Positions 35,436 through 44,725 are shown, numbered from the stretch's first letter. The stretch: DNA of 64,000 nucleotides from Microvirga puerhi (GCF_020089865.1 NZ_JAIRBM010000012.1:78517-142516), one strand, 5' to 3'. The notes: generated by a model from the sequence alone, not told the origin. Program-made: numbers and translations.

Positions 35436-36401
35436 TCAACAATCGGCCTGTTTTCTCAAGGCAGGTTCTGGTGGAGACAGCCGCCGGCGAAGACCCGAAA
35501 TCAGCCGACCGTCGATCAGGATCAGACCCGCACCGATGAGGCTCATGCCGGCGATTTGCCGGGTTTCGAGCCTTTCTCCAAGGAGCAAGACACCGAACAG
35601 AATTGCGCTGATGGGGATCAGGAAGGTGACGAGGCCCACATTCGTAGCCCCAGCCCGCGCGAGCAGGCGGAAGAACAAAATATATGCGAATGCCGTAGAG
35701 ATGATGGCGAGCCCCGCCAGGGAAAGGAGGGCGGCGGTGCCGGGAAGCGGCAGGGTCCACGGCCGGTCGACAGCCAAAGCCAGGGGAACCAGGAGAATGC
35801 TCGAGGCCGTTACTTGGCCCGCGGCAGTGACCAGAGGCGGGACGCCCATGCTCTTGAAGCGTCGTCCGAAGACGCCGGCAAAGCCATAGGACAGGGCTGC
35901 TCCCAGAATTGCGACCTGCGCCAGGATGCTTGCATCGCGAGCCGAGAAGGCAGCCGCTCCGATCATGATCGCAACACCCACGAAGCCGGTCACGACGCCG
36001 GCCAACCGCGCCCCGGTCAGTTTCTCGTCGGCAGTCAGATAGTGAGCGACGACGACCGTGAAGAGTGGCGTCGTCGCGTTCAGGATGGACGCCAGGCCGC
36101 TGGCGATATGGCCCTGACCCCAGACGATCAGCGTGAAAGGAATGGCATTGTTCAGGACGCCCATGCCCAGAAAGGCAGCCCAAACCCGCCTCTCTCGCGG
36201 CAGCGATATTCCCATGAGCCGTAGCACACTTTGCAAGGCAAGGGCTGCCAGGAGGACACGACAGGCCACGATGGTGAAGGGCGGCAACTCCTTCACGACC
36301 ACGCCGATAAACAGGAATGAGCCGCCCCAGACGACGGAGAGGACGATCAACAGCGCCCAGTCGGAGGCGGTCATGGTTTTTCGAATCGAGGATTCTGTCA
36401 T
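35436..36401 (-). CDS. EamA-family (DMT superfamily) exporter
   Basis: A 321-residue transporter with ten hydrophobic segments arranged as two EamA repeats (about residues 12-145 and 160-300), including VVWGGSFLFIGVVVKELPP and ILFGVLLLGERLETRQIAG. Such proteins export amino acids or metabolites. The substrate is not predictable. The ATG at 36401 is used; an ATG at 36374 (MTASDWALL) is a possible shorter start. Confidence 0.82.
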   Translation of the reverse strand: MTESSIRKTMTASDWALLIVLSVVWGGSFLFIGVVVKELPPFTIVACRVLLAALALQSVLRLMGISLPRERRVWAAFLGMGVLNNAIPFTLIVWGQGHIASGLASILNATTPLFTVVVAHYLTADEKLTGARLAGVVTGFVGVAIMIGAAAFSARDASILAQVAILGAALSYGFAGVFGRRFKSMGVPPLVTAAGQVTASSILLVPLALAVDRPWTLPLPGTAALLSLAGLAIISTAFAYILFFRLLARAGATNVGLVTFLIPISAILFGVLLLGERLETRQIAGMSLIGAGLILIDGRLISGLRRRLSPPEPALRKQADC

Positions 36402-36470
36402 TGCGAGGTCCGTAAACGAGACCTTGTCATGGCATGTCGGCATCTGCCGTTCGACCCGTTTCCTGTGCCG

Positions 36471-37220
36471 TCAGGAGAGATCGTACCACTCGCCGTCCTG
36501 CTTGCAGGCCACCATGGACCCTTTACGCGTTCCCTCGCTTCCCTTCCATTCCTGATGAACGAGGCGGCATACGAGACCCATCGACATGTCGCTCTTCGGG
36601 AAGACCTGGACCGTCACTTTTCCCGAAGCGCCGGTCTCGGGATTACGCCATGTGGTACTCCGCCCATTCGCTCCATCGATGACGGACAGGATTGCCCTGG
36701 CCTCTGTCGGGCGATCCGCCTCAGGAACAATCCGGGCAGCCGCCCGCTCTGCCTCGGCCTGGACCATGGCTGACTGCACTTGGCTCCGCGCCGCAGATAT
36801 CTGTGCATTCGCCATACCGGTCGTTGCCGCCTGCATGGCGATTCCCGGCGCAGAGGCGAGGAGACCCACGCCGCCTGACATGGCGCCACCAATGGCAGCC
36901 TGGGCGATGCTATTCGCCAGAGCCATGTTCTGCATCATCATGACTTGGCTCATCTGGCCGTCGACGGCGCTCATCAGGTTGGGACGATCGGTCCGCCCGT
37001 CAGCCACGTCCCGGAGCCTTGCCGCCATTCTGCTGAGCTTCACTCCATCCGACGAAGCTTCTTCGGCCGGCGCAACGCTCTGCGCAAGGCCGACTGCCGT
37101 GCCTGCTATCCCGGTCGGGTCGAGACCAGCCGCCGTGCTGGCAAGGCGCGCACCGCCCGTCTGATTACAGGCGGACAGCAAAACGGCCAGCCCCACCAAT
37201 AAAATGAATGGTCTCGACAT
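36471..37220 (-). CDS. Lipoprotein with 17-kDa surface-antigen-like C-terminus
   Basis: A 249-residue protein. The lipoprotein signal peptide ends in the lipobox LLSAC (Cys at about residue 18). The middle is Ala/Met/Gln-rich and helical (MQNMALANSIAQAAIGGA, SAARSQVQSAMVQAEAERAA). The C-terminal 60 residues, with STTWRNPETGASGKVTV, a Cys in CRLVHQEW and VACKQDGEWYDL, resemble the C-terminal domain of Rickettsia-type 17-kDa surface antigens. Probably outer-membrane anchored; function unknown. A palindrome (37250-37268) lies upstream of the start. Confidence 0.72.
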   Translation of the reverse strand: MSRPFILLVGLAVLLSACNQTGGARLASTAAGLDPTGIAGTAVGLAQSVAPAEEASSDGVKLSRMAARLRDVADGRTDRPNLMSAVDGQMSQVMMMQNMALANSIAQAAIGGAMSGGVGLLASAPGIAMQAATTGMANAQISAARSQVQSAMVQAEAERAAARIVPEADRPTEARAILSVIDGANGRSTTWRNPETGASGKVTVQVFPKSDMSMGLVCRLVHQEWKGSEGTRKGSMVACKQDGEWYDLS

Positions 37221-37440
37221 TGAAAGCCCCCAAAAAATTGAGGACATGTCCTATCATAACGTTATAGGCTTCGAGAAGACCATAGATGCCGATGGGTAAG
37301 CCAACCAGCTATCAGATCACCGTCATTTTTGAGGTTTCGACAGGTCCGATGAGGTGGACACGGCAACCATTGATTTACGACGATTGTGGGTTCGGCGCCG
37401 GCTTTACCCGACGTTCACTCCTCAGGGGCGAGGGTGGCAA

Positions 37441-37728
37441 ATGACCTGTTCCCTGGACGCCGCGGCTGTCATGCATTCGGATTCTACTCCCGACCGATCG
37501 TTCTCGACCTCCGGCGTCGCCGTCGGGCAGCGTCCCGTCCTGGGGTCGTCGAGCCTCCACTCGGCCCCTGCTCGGCATCATAGCTTCATCCTCGGTCGCT
37601 CTGACGCGAGACTACGTTCCCTGCTCAATCAGGAGGAGCGGGATCGTCTCCATTGCTGGTCGCTGATCGTCGCGCTTGTTTCGTCGGTGACGGGCCTCAC
37701 GCTGCTTCTGACGGCAGCCTTTCCCTGA
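37441..37728 (+). CDS. Small hypothetical membrane protein
   Basis: A possible 95-residue protein starting at ATG 37441 with AGGGTGG 6-7 bases upstream. The first 70 residues are polar with no recognisable motif; the last 24 (HCWSLIVALVSSVTGLTLLL) form one transmembrane helix at the extreme C-terminus, as in tail-anchored proteins. It ends 16 bases before a strong bidirectional terminator, which supports a real transcription unit. The frame remains open upstream to 37354. No family recognised. Confidence 0.45.
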   Translation: MTCSLDAAAVMHSDSTPDRSFSTSGVAVGQRPVLGSSSLHSAPARHHSFILGRSDARLRSLLNQEERDRLHCWSLIVALVSSVTGLTLLLTAAFP

Positions 37729-37743
37729 ATTCGGCACACGATG

Positions 37744-37775
37744 GCGAAAGCCCGGAGCGAGCTCCGGGCTTTCGC
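37744..37775. terminator. Bidirectional terminator between two small convergent genes
   Basis: A 14-bp perfect stem (GCGAAAGCCCGGAG at 37744-37757 with 37762-37775) and a CGAG loop, between a plus-strand gene ending at 37728 and a minus-strand gene ending at 37781. The U-run is short on both strands. Confidence 0.75.
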
Positions 37776-37780
37776 GTCAT

Positions 37781-37981
37781 TCAGGCCACTGGGCCGGGAT
37801 TGGGCGGATTTCCCGGATCGGGAACACCAGGCTCCGATGGGGGAAGATCCGGATCGGTTGCCGGAACCTCCGTCGGCTCTCCGGCGGGGATTTCGGTCGG
37901 GGTATGACCCGGAAGAACCGGATTGGGCGGAGGAGTCGGTGGCTGCGGCTGCGGATCGTAAGGACCGGGTCCTCTGGTCAT
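37781..37981 (-). CDS. Small proline-rich protein
   Basis: A 66-residue protein, about 40% proline, with repeats of the type PEVPATDP, PPSEPGVPDPG and NPPNPGP. It has no signal peptide, no cysteine and no hydrophobic segment, so it is expected to be disordered. GGAG lies 9 bases upstream of the ATG, and the gene ends against a strong terminator, which supports expression. I recall similar short Pro-rich proteins in related Hyphomicrobiales, but no function is known to me. Confidence 0.6.
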   Translation of the reverse strand: MTRGPGPYDPQPQPPTPPPNPVLPGHTPTEIPAGEPTEVPATDPDLPPSEPGVPDPGNPPNPGPVA

Positions 37982-38037
37982 GACACATACTCCATGGCTT
38001 GTCTGCGACGCTAACGGACGGCCCTACGGTCCGTTCC

Positions 38038-39816
38038 TTACCGAAGCGGCCAGAACACCATGATGAGCGGAACGCCAACCGCGACGACGATGATCGACAG
38101 CGGCAGGCCGAGGCGCCAGTAATCGCCGAATCGATAACCGCCGGGTCCCATGACCAGCGTGTTGCACTGATGCCCGATCGGCGTCAGGAAATCGCATGCA
38201 GCACCGATGGCGACAGCCATCAGAAAGGCATCGGGCCGGAATCCGAGTTGGGTCGCAAAGCTCGCCGCAATCGGTGCCATGACGAGCACGGTCGCGGCAT
38301 TGTTGAGGAATGGCGTCACCGCCATGGCGGTGACCATGATGAGTACAAGCGCTCCCGTGGGCGGAAGCATGTGGGCGATGGAAGAGAGCCACGTGGCGAT
38401 GAGGTCCGTCCCACCCGTCGTCCGGATTGCCTCGCTGACCGGTATCAGGGCCCCAAGCATGACGATGATCGGCCACTCGATGTTCTCGTAAGCTTCCCGC
38501 AGAGTGATGGAACCGAAGAGGACCAAGAGAACAGCGGCACCGAAGAACGCGATCGCGACGGGAAGCAGATTGAAGGCCACGAGCACCATGGCTCCTGCCA
38601 GGATGGCGATCGGCAACAGGCTGCGGCGAGCATTTCCAAGCCGGATCTCCCGCGCCGCGAGCGGCAGGCAGCCGAGTTCCTTCAGCGTCTCCGGCAACCG
38701 CTTCAGGTTGCCCTGCAGAACGACGACGTCCCCTGGCTGCAGCGCGATGGAGCGCAACCGCTCCTTGAAGCGCATCCCGCTTCGGCTCACCGCAAGCAGA
38801 TTGACCTGAAACCTCTCGTAAAGTGCGATCTGCTCCGCGGACGTGCCGGTCAGAATCGAGTTCGGCCCGATGACTGCCTCGATGACGCCGATCTCGTCGG
38901 TGGCCTCGTCGGTTTCCGGCCGCCGATGCTCATGACTGAGCTTCAATCCGGCACGGGCGACGACACTTTCCAGAGCGTCCGGCTCTCCTTCCAGAATCAG
39001 CACGTCATGCTCGCGGATCGCAGCATCGGGCAACGGGCTCGAAACACGGGTCTCGTTGCGGATGATGGCTGAGACCTTCACCGCACCATTGGCCATCCGT
39101 CTCAGATCGGCCACCGTCTGCCCGGCGATATCCGACTCCGGCGGGACCCTCGCCTCCGTCATGTAATCGGTGATGTTGAGGGCGGCGTCGAGGGAGACAG
39201 CCCCTTTGCGCCCCTTGGGGAGCAGACGGTATCCGAAGGCAAGGAAGATCACTCCGGCGATCGCAATTCCCGCGCCGACCGGCGTGAAATCGAACATATG
39301 GAACGGCTCGCCGAGCAGCTCTCCCCTGACGCGGGAAACGATGATGTTCGGCGACGTGCCCACGAGCGTGACGATGCCACCAAGCAGAGACCCGAACGCC
39401 ATGGGCATCAGGAAACTGGAGGGGGGCGTATTGGTGCGCCGCGCGATCTGGAACGCTACGGGAATCATCATGGCGAGGGCGCCGATATTCTTCACGAAGG
39501 CCGACAGAAGCGTCACGACGCCGACGAGCACCACGACCTGGATCTGCGTGGTGCGAAGGTAAGGCGCGATGCGGTTCAATCCCGCCTCGAGCACCCCGGA
39601 CTTCGCGACGGCGGCACTCACCAGAAGCGCGCTCGCCACGATGATCACGATGTCGTCGCTGAAGCCCGTGAAGGCCTTGTCGGCCGGGACGATACCCACG
39701 AGCACCGAGATCAGGAGGGATGCGGCAGCGACCACGTCGTAGCGGAAGCGCCCCCAGACGAAGAGGGCCATCATCCCGGCGACAATGGCGAAGGCGAGAA
39801 TTTGCGGATATGTCAT
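38038..39816 (-). CDS. SLC13/DASS-type permease with two TrkA-C (RCK) domains
   Basis: A 592-residue transporter. Two blocks of transmembrane helices (about residues 1-190 and 400-592) flank a cytoplasmic insert with two RCK-C/TrkA-C domains (about 205-290 and 300-385; REHDVLILEGEPDALESV and LQPGDVVVLQGNLKRLPE). The helix motif ALLVSAAVAKSGVLEAGLNRI and GHQCNTLVMGPGGYRFGDY match the SLC13/CitM-ArsB group. Candidate substrates are dicarboxylates, sulfate or similar anions, gated by a ligand on the RCK domains. The substrate is not determinable here. Confidence 0.85.
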   Translation of the reverse strand: MTYPQILAFAIVAGMMALFVWGRFRYDVVAAASLLISVLVGIVPADKAFTGFSDDIVIIVASALLVSAAVAKSGVLEAGLNRIAPYLRTTQIQVVVLVGVVTLLSAFVKNIGALAMMIPVAFQIARRTNTPPSSFLMPMAFGSLLGGIVTLVGTSPNIIVSRVRGELLGEPFHMFDFTPVGAGIAIAGVIFLAFGYRLLPKGRKGAVSLDAALNITDYMTEARVPPESDIAGQTVADLRRMANGAVKVSAIIRNETRVSSPLPDAAIREHDVLILEGEPDALESVVARAGLKLSHEHRRPETDEATDEIGVIEAVIGPNSILTGTSAEQIALYERFQVNLLAVSRSGMRFKERLRSIALQPGDVVVLQGNLKRLPETLKELGCLPLAAREIRLGNARRSLLPIAILAGAMVLVAFNLLPVAIAFFGAAVLLVLFGSITLREAYENIEWPIIVMLGALIPVSEAIRTTGGTDLIATWLSSIAHMLPPTGALVLIMVTAMAVTPFLNNAATVLVMAPIAASFATQLGFRPDAFLMAVAIGAACDFLTPIGHQCNTLVMGPGGYRFGDYWRLGLPLSIIVVAVGVPLIMVFWPLR

Positions 39817-39875
39817 GAAGGGCGCAGGGTAAGGACCGAGACCTTAACGCGCAACGCCCCTCATTGTGCCCGGCC

Positions 39876-40334
39876 CTACTGGCCGAGAACGAGAGCCCAA
39901 TAGCGCCCGTAGCGGCTGTTCGAATCGGCGCGGGCCAGCCCGATGTAACGCGCTTGCGGCATCAGCAAATTCACGTTGTGCCCTGCGGAAGCCTGCCAAC
40001 GCTTGATCGCCCCTTCGACCGAGGAGCTGCCGGCGGAAAGATTTTCAGCTGAGTAACCGCGAATGCCGAACTGATCCATGCGGCTGCCGAAATTGCCATG
40101 GCTCAAGGCCCCGGCCGCGGCGACGGCCCGAGCTTGGTATTCCGCTGCCTCGTTCAGACGCGGGTCCACTGCTACCGGGCTCAGGCCCTTGGAGACCCGA
40201 TAGGCAGAGATCAGGGATGCGGCCGCCGCAGCATCCCTGGTAGAGCTCGAGAGCACTTCGCTCGTCCGCGGCAGATCGGTAGCGCAGCCGGCCAGCGTCA
40301 GCGCCGTCAGAACGCAAAGGAAAAAGGCCCGCAT
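39876..40334 (-). CDS. CAP-domain (SCP-like) lipoprotein
   Basis: A 152-residue protein. The signal peptide ends in the lipobox TLAGC. The mature part is a bacterial CAP/SCP domain: LNEAAEYQARAVAAAGALSHG, YSAENLSAG (the conserved Glu-Asn), and AGHNVNLLMPQARYIGLA with the conserved His. CAP proteins in bacteria are secreted or envelope-anchored and their role is mostly unknown. The ATG at 40334 gives the signal peptide; the longer frame upstream is not supported. Confidence 0.82.
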   Translation of the reverse strand: MRAFFLCVLTALTLAGCATDLPRTSEVLSSSTRDAAAAASLISAYRVSKGLSPVAVDPRLNEAAEYQARAVAAAGALSHGNFGSRMDQFGIRGYSAENLSAGSSSVEGAIKRWQASAGHNVNLLMPQARYIGLARADSNSRYGRYWALVLGQ

Positions 40335-40453
40335 GAGAATCGCCCCTTGGCGGCGTTGAATGCCGCTCCCCTTGAAAAAACCGTCCAGGCCGGTCATGTG
40401 GAACGCGACCGGACCGAGCCGTTGCATGCCACGTCATCGGTCGAGGGTCCAGA

Positions 40454-41743
40454 ATGCCTCCCGCGTCAGCTCACCGCATGCCCCCGCACTCCCCCTTTCG
40501 CGTCGCCGTGATTGGGGGTGGCCCAGCCGGCCTGATCGCCGCCGAGACTCTTGGGCGGGCTGGAATATCGGTCACCGTCTACGATCGCATGCCCTCGCCC
40601 GGCCGCAAGCTCCTCATGGCCGGGCGCGGTGGCCTGAACCTGACCCACAATGAGGATTTTGCCCAGTTCATGAGCCGCTATGGGGCGGCTGAGCCCAGTC
40701 TGCGCCCCCTGATCGAGGCCTTCACCCCCGATGACCTCAGAGTCTGGGCTCATGGCCTGGGGCAAGAGACGTTCGTGGGCTCCAGCGGCCGGGTCTTCCC
40801 GAAGGCCTTCAAGGCCTCTCCTCTTCTGAGGGCCTGGCTGGGGCGTCTCGAAACGCTTGGTGTGCGCTTTGCCTTCCGCCACCGCTGGGATGGGTGGGAT
40901 GGGGGGGGACGACTGCGATTCGGGAGCCCTGACGGTGAGATCATTGAGGCCCCCGATGCCGTGCTCCTGACCCTTGGAGGGGCAAGCTGGCCGCGCCTCG
41001 GATCCGACGGCGGCTGGGTTCCGCTTCTGATCGAGCGGGGCGTGACCCTCACACCGCTTCGCCCGTCCAATATGGGCTTCAAGGTCGCGTGGTCCGAGGC
41101 GATTCGCAGTCGGTTTGAAGGCGAACCTCTGAAGCGAATCGCCTTGGAATTCGAGGGCCGCCGCGTTCGGGGAGAGGCCATCGTCACGGCAACCGGGATC
41201 GAGGGCGGAGCGATCTACGCCCTCTCAGCCCCCTTGCGCGATGCCATCCTCCGCGAGGGCCAGGCAGCCCTGCGAATCGATCTGCGCCCTGATCTCACGC
41301 ATGAGAGCCTCGCCAAGCGGCTCCAGGCCCCACGGCGTGGGCAGTCGCTGTCCACCTTCCTGCGCAAAGCGGCGGGCCTGTCACCCTTAGGCGCCACGCT
41401 CCTGCGCGAGGGAAGTCCGGCGCCGCCGACGGATCCTGAAAATCTTGCCGCACTCATCAAGGCGGCTCCGCTGACCTTGACCGGCATACAGCCCCTCGAT
41501 CGCGCCATCTCCACGGCCGGCGGCGTGCCTTTCACGGAACTCGATGAGAACTTGATGCTGCGCCGCCTGCCGGGGAATTTCCTGGCCGGCGAGATGCTCG
41601 ACTGGGAGGCTCCGACGGGCGGCTATCTGCTTCAGGCGACCTTCGCCACCGGCATCGCGGCTGCCAAGGGCATCCTCCGATTCCTGGGGATTCCCGATGC
41701 CGCATTGACCGAATCCGGTCCGTCAGTCACACGGCACCCGTGA
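40454..41743 (+). CDS. NAD(P)/FAD-dependent oxidoreductase, HI0933/BaiN-like flavoprotein
   Basis: A 429-residue flavoprotein. The FAD motif VAVIGGGPAGLIAAETLG is at residues 17-34, AGRGGLNLTHNEDF is typical of HI0933-like proteins, and TAGGVPFTELDENLMLRRLPG and GYLLQATFATGIAAAKG lie in the C-terminal part. The family reduces double bonds in BaiN, but most members have no assigned substrate. An alternative start lies at 40478. The stop overlaps the GTG of recQ (GTGA), so the pair is translationally coupled. Confidence 0.82.
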   Translation: MPPASAHRMPPHSPFRVAVIGGGPAGLIAAETLGRAGISVTVYDRMPSPGRKLLMAGRGGLNLTHNEDFAQFMSRYGAAEPSLRPLIEAFTPDDLRVWAHGLGQETFVGSSGRVFPKAFKASPLLRAWLGRLETLGVRFAFRHRWDGWDGGGRLRFGSPDGEIIEAPDAVLLTLGGASWPRLGSDGGWVPLLIERGVTLTPLRPSNMGFKVAWSEAIRSRFEGEPLKRIALEFEGRRVRGEAIVTATGIEGGAIYALSAPLRDAILREGQAALRIDLRPDLTHESLAKRLQAPRRGQSLSTFLRKAAGLSPLGATLLREGSPAPPTDPENLAALIKAAPLTLTGIQPLDRAISTAGGVPFTELDENLMLRRLPGNFLAGEMLDWEAPTGGYLLQATFATGIAAAKGILRFLGIPDAALTESGPSVTRHP

Positions 41744-43542
41744 CCGACCCGCGACAGATTCTCCACGACGTCTTCGGATTTTCCTCCTTCCGCGAAGGAC
41801 AGGAGGAGATCGTCCGTGCCGTGCTGGCGGGCGAGGACGTTCTGGCCGTCATGCCGACGGGGGCCGGGAAGTCCCTCTGCTATCAGCTGCCGACCCTGGC
41901 ACGGCAGGGATTGACCCTAGTGGTCTCGCCTCTCATCGCCCTCATGCGCGACCAGGTGGCGGCGCTGCGCCATTTCGGCATCGAGGCCGGCAGCCTGAAC
42001 TCGGCCAACGATGCGGACGAGAACCGCCGGGTCGGCGATGCCATCCGCGATGGACGCATGCGCCTGCTCTATGCCTCGCCGGAGCGGCTCGCCAATACCA
42101 ATGCGACGGAATGGCTGGCGCGGGCCGGCGTCAATCTCCTGGCGATCGACGAGGCCCACTGCGTCTCGCAATGGGGACACGATTTCCGGCCCGAATATGC
42201 CATGCTCGGTGAGGTCCGCCGCCGGCTCGGCGGTGTCCAGACGATCGCGCTCACGGCAACGGCCGATGTGGCGACGCGTGGCGATATCGTTGATCGCCTG
42301 TTCGAGGCGGAGCCGCGTCTGTTCATCCACGGCTTCGACCGGCCGAATCTGCGCCTTGCCATGCAGGCGAAGGAGAACTCGAAGCGCCAACTCTTCACTT
42401 TTCTGGACAAGCATCGCCACGAGAGCGGCATCGTCTATTGCTCATCGCGCGATTCCACCGAAAGACTTGCCGACTCGCTGTCCCAGGCCGGCTATCGCGC
42501 CCTGCCCTATCATGCAGGCATGGCGCAGGGAGACCGCGCCAAGAACCAGGACATCTTCCTGCAGGAAGATGGCATCGTCATGGTGGCGACGGTGGCCTTC
42601 GGGATGGGAATCGACAAGCCGGATGTGCGGTTCGTGGCGCATGCGGCATTGCCCAAATCCATCGAGGCCTATTACCAGGAGATCGGTCGTGCCGGGCGCG
42701 ATGGTGCCGCAGCGGACACGCTTACTCTCTACGGCCTCGACGACATGCGCCTACGCCGTTCGCAGATCGAGGACAGCGAATCCTCCGATGAGCAGAAGCG
42801 CATCGAGCGGCAGCGTCTCAATGCGCTCGTCGCCCTCTGCGAGGCGCCACGCTGCCGGCGCCAGACACTGCTGGCCTATTTCGGCGAAAGTACGGAGCCA
42901 TGCGGCAACTGCGATCTGTGCATCGATGGCGTGATGTCCTTCGACGGAACCGTCGAGGCGCAAAAGCTGCTCTCGGCAATCGTGCGCACCGGCGAACGGT
43001 TCGGCACCGAGCATCTGATCAGTATCCTTGTCGGCGAGGAAACCGATGCGGTCCGTCGCTTCGGCCATGCGCAACTCAAGACCTTCGGCGTGGGAGCCGA
43101 TCGTTCGAAGACCGAATGGCGCTCCCTGTTGCGTCAGATCTATGCGGCAGGGCTCGTCAGTCTCGAGCTTGCGGAATATGGACGCTGGACACTGACCGAC
43201 AGGGGCGTCGCTGTTCTCAAGGGTCAGGAGGGAATCGAGCTGCGCTCGGACGTCCTGATGAAGCCGCGAGAGCGCCGCCGTCGGCGTGCCGGTTTCGAGG
43301 CTCATGCTGCGGTCTCAGGCGACGATCCGCTGCTGATGGAGCTCAAGGCCCTACGTACGCGCCTCGCCAAGGAAGAAGGCGTGCCCGCCTATGTGATCTT
43401 CTCAGATCGCAGTCTCATCGACATGGCCGCCAAGAAGCCGCGCTCTGCACGGGACTTCGGCGAGATCCACGGTGTGGGCCAAGCCAAGCTCGACCGCTAT
43501 GCAGATGCTTTTCTGTCTGTCGTCCGGGAACACGCAGACTAG
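41740..43542 (+). CDS. recQ: ATP-dependent DNA helicase RecQ
   Basis: A 600-residue 3'-5' helicase. Walker A PTGAGKSLCYQLP is at residues 39-51, the DEAH box in LLAIDEAHCVSQWGHDFRPEY near 130, and motif VI in YYQEIGRAGRDG. The four-cysteine zinc site (CEAPRCRRQ..., EPCGNCDLC) is at about 367-397, followed by the winged helix and a C-terminal HRDC domain (about 525-600; DRSLIDMAAKKPRSARDF). It acts in recombination and fork repair. It starts with GTG overlapping the flavoprotein stop. Confidence 0.95.
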   Translation: MTDPRQILHDVFGFSSFREGQEEIVRAVLAGEDVLAVMPTGAGKSLCYQLPTLARQGLTLVVSPLIALMRDQVAALRHFGIEAGSLNSANDADENRRVGDAIRDGRMRLLYASPERLANTNATEWLARAGVNLLAIDEAHCVSQWGHDFRPEYAMLGEVRRRLGGVQTIALTATADVATRGDIVDRLFEAEPRLFIHGFDRPNLRLAMQAKENSKRQLFTFLDKHRHESGIVYCSSRDSTERLADSLSQAGYRALPYHAGMAQGDRAKNQDIFLQEDGIVMVATVAFGMGIDKPDVRFVAHAALPKSIEAYYQEIGRAGRDGAAADTLTLYGLDDMRLRRSQIEDSESSDEQKRIERQRLNALVALCEAPRCRRQTLLAYFGESTEPCGNCDLCIDGVMSFDGTVEAQKLLSAIVRTGERFGTEHLISILVGEETDAVRRFGHAQLKTFGVGADRSKTEWRSLLRQIYAAGLVSLELAEYGRWTLTDRGVAVLKGQEGIELRSDVLMKPRERRRRRAGFEAHAAVSGDDPLLMELKALRTRLAKEEGVPAYVIFSDRSLIDMAAKKPRSARDFGEIHGVGQAKLDRYADAFLSVVREHAD

Positions 43543-43585
43543 GATTTGTCCTCGCGGGATTGCCAGACGACAGGCCAACTCCTCA

Positions 43586-44725
43586 TCAGGCGGCCGCGCG
43601 ACGCTCGCTACCGGCGACGTCGACCCAATGTCCCTCATGCGCGCTGCGGGCGATGGCGTCCACGGTCCGTTCGATACGAATGCCGGTTTCGAAATCGATG
43701 ATGTGGGCAGGCTCTCCGGCTATGCGCCGCATAAGCTCGCGGCATTCGATGATCTTGAGTTCGTTAAAGCCGAGCCCATGCCCTGGAGCAGGAATGAACT
43801 TGTCATAGGGCGGATGCTGCGGTGCCGCCAGAATGGCGCTGAATCCCTGCACATGCGGAGCCGCCTCCGTCGTGTAGAGCTGGACCTCGTTCATCCGCTC
43901 CTGATCGTACATGATCGTGCCTTTCGACCCGAAGATCTGGACGAAGATGCGTCCCTTCCGCCCCCAGGCGGAGCGGTTGAGCGCAATCAATCCCGAAGCG
44001 CCGTTCTGCAGTTCGAGCAGAATCGTCGCAATGTCGTAAGTTTCGACCGCGCGTCGTCCGCCGCTCTTCAGTGGGCGATCCGCAAAGGGCTTCGCCATGT
44101 GGCCGCAGACGCGTCGGACACCGCCGAACAGGATTGTGATAAGGCTCAGGGCATGGACACCGAAATCGTCGAGCGCACCGTGCCCCGAGGTGGCTTCGCT
44201 CTTCCAGTAAAAGAAGGCCTCCGGATCGGCCATGAAATCCTCATCCATCTCGATGCGGACATGGTTCACCTCGCCGATCCGGTCCTCGGAGACCAGCCGT
44301 TGGATCAGGCGCATCATCGGATTCTGGATATAATTATAGCCGAGCACTGCCACTTTTCCTGAGCTGCGTGCCACGTCATGCATCCGTTCCGCATCGGCCA
44401 ATGCGGTTGCCATCGGCTTTTCGCACCACACGTGCTTGCCAGCCTCCAGCGCAGCAATGGCCATGTCCGGATGAAAAGCATTCGGCGTGGTGATCGACAC
44501 CACATCGACATCAGGATCGGTCACAAGCGCTCGCCAGTCGCCGGTGGCCTTTTCGAACCCGAGTTCCTGCGCTTTTTGCAGAGCCAGATCCGCCGATGCT
44601 TCCGCAAGGGCGGCAAGACGCGGCCGCGACACATCGCCGAAAACCGGCGCCACCGCATTCCAGGCCAGTGCGTGACACTTGCCCATATAGCCTGTGCCGA
44701 TCAGTCCGATTCCAAGTGGTTTCAT
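43586..44725 (-). CDS. Gfo/Idh/MocA-family dehydrogenase of the inositol transporter operon
   Basis: A 379-residue NAD(P)-dependent dehydrogenase. The Rossmann motif IGLIGTGYMGKCHALAW is at residues 5-21, and the family motif is in VWCEKPMATAL (Glu-Lys-Pro). The C-terminal domain has FYWKSEATSGHGALDDFGVHALSL, with the His/Asp-containing active-site helix. It lies one base downstream of the ABC ATPase gene and shares its operon, so it likely oxidises an imported inositol isomer or derivative (for example scyllo- or D-chiro-inositol) besides the IolG reaction. The substrate is inferred from context. Confidence 0.85.
   Translation of the reverse strand: MKPLGIGLIGTGYMGKCHALAWNAVAPVFGDVSRPRLAALAEASADLALQKAQELGFEKATGDWRALVTDPDVDVVSITTPNAFHPDMAIAALEAGKHVWCEKPMATALADAERMHDVARSSGKVAVLGYNYIQNPMMRLIQRLVSEDRIGEVNHVRIEMDEDFMADPEAFFYWKSEATSGHGALDDFGVHALSLITILFGGVRRVCGHMAKPFADRPLKSGGRRAVETYDIATILLELQNGASGLIALNRSAWGRKGRIFVQIFGSKGTIMYDQERMNEVQLYTTEAAPHVQGFSAILAAPQHPPYDKFIPAPGHGLGFNELKIIECRELMRRIAGEPAHIIDFETGIRIERTVDAIARSAHEGHWVDVAGSERRAAA

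Noticed and set aside
35272..36183. A 303-codon minus-strand frame overlapping the EamA gene in another phase
   Set aside because: Cys/Arg-rich sequence with no hydrophobic pattern. The EamA frame has ten clear membrane segments.
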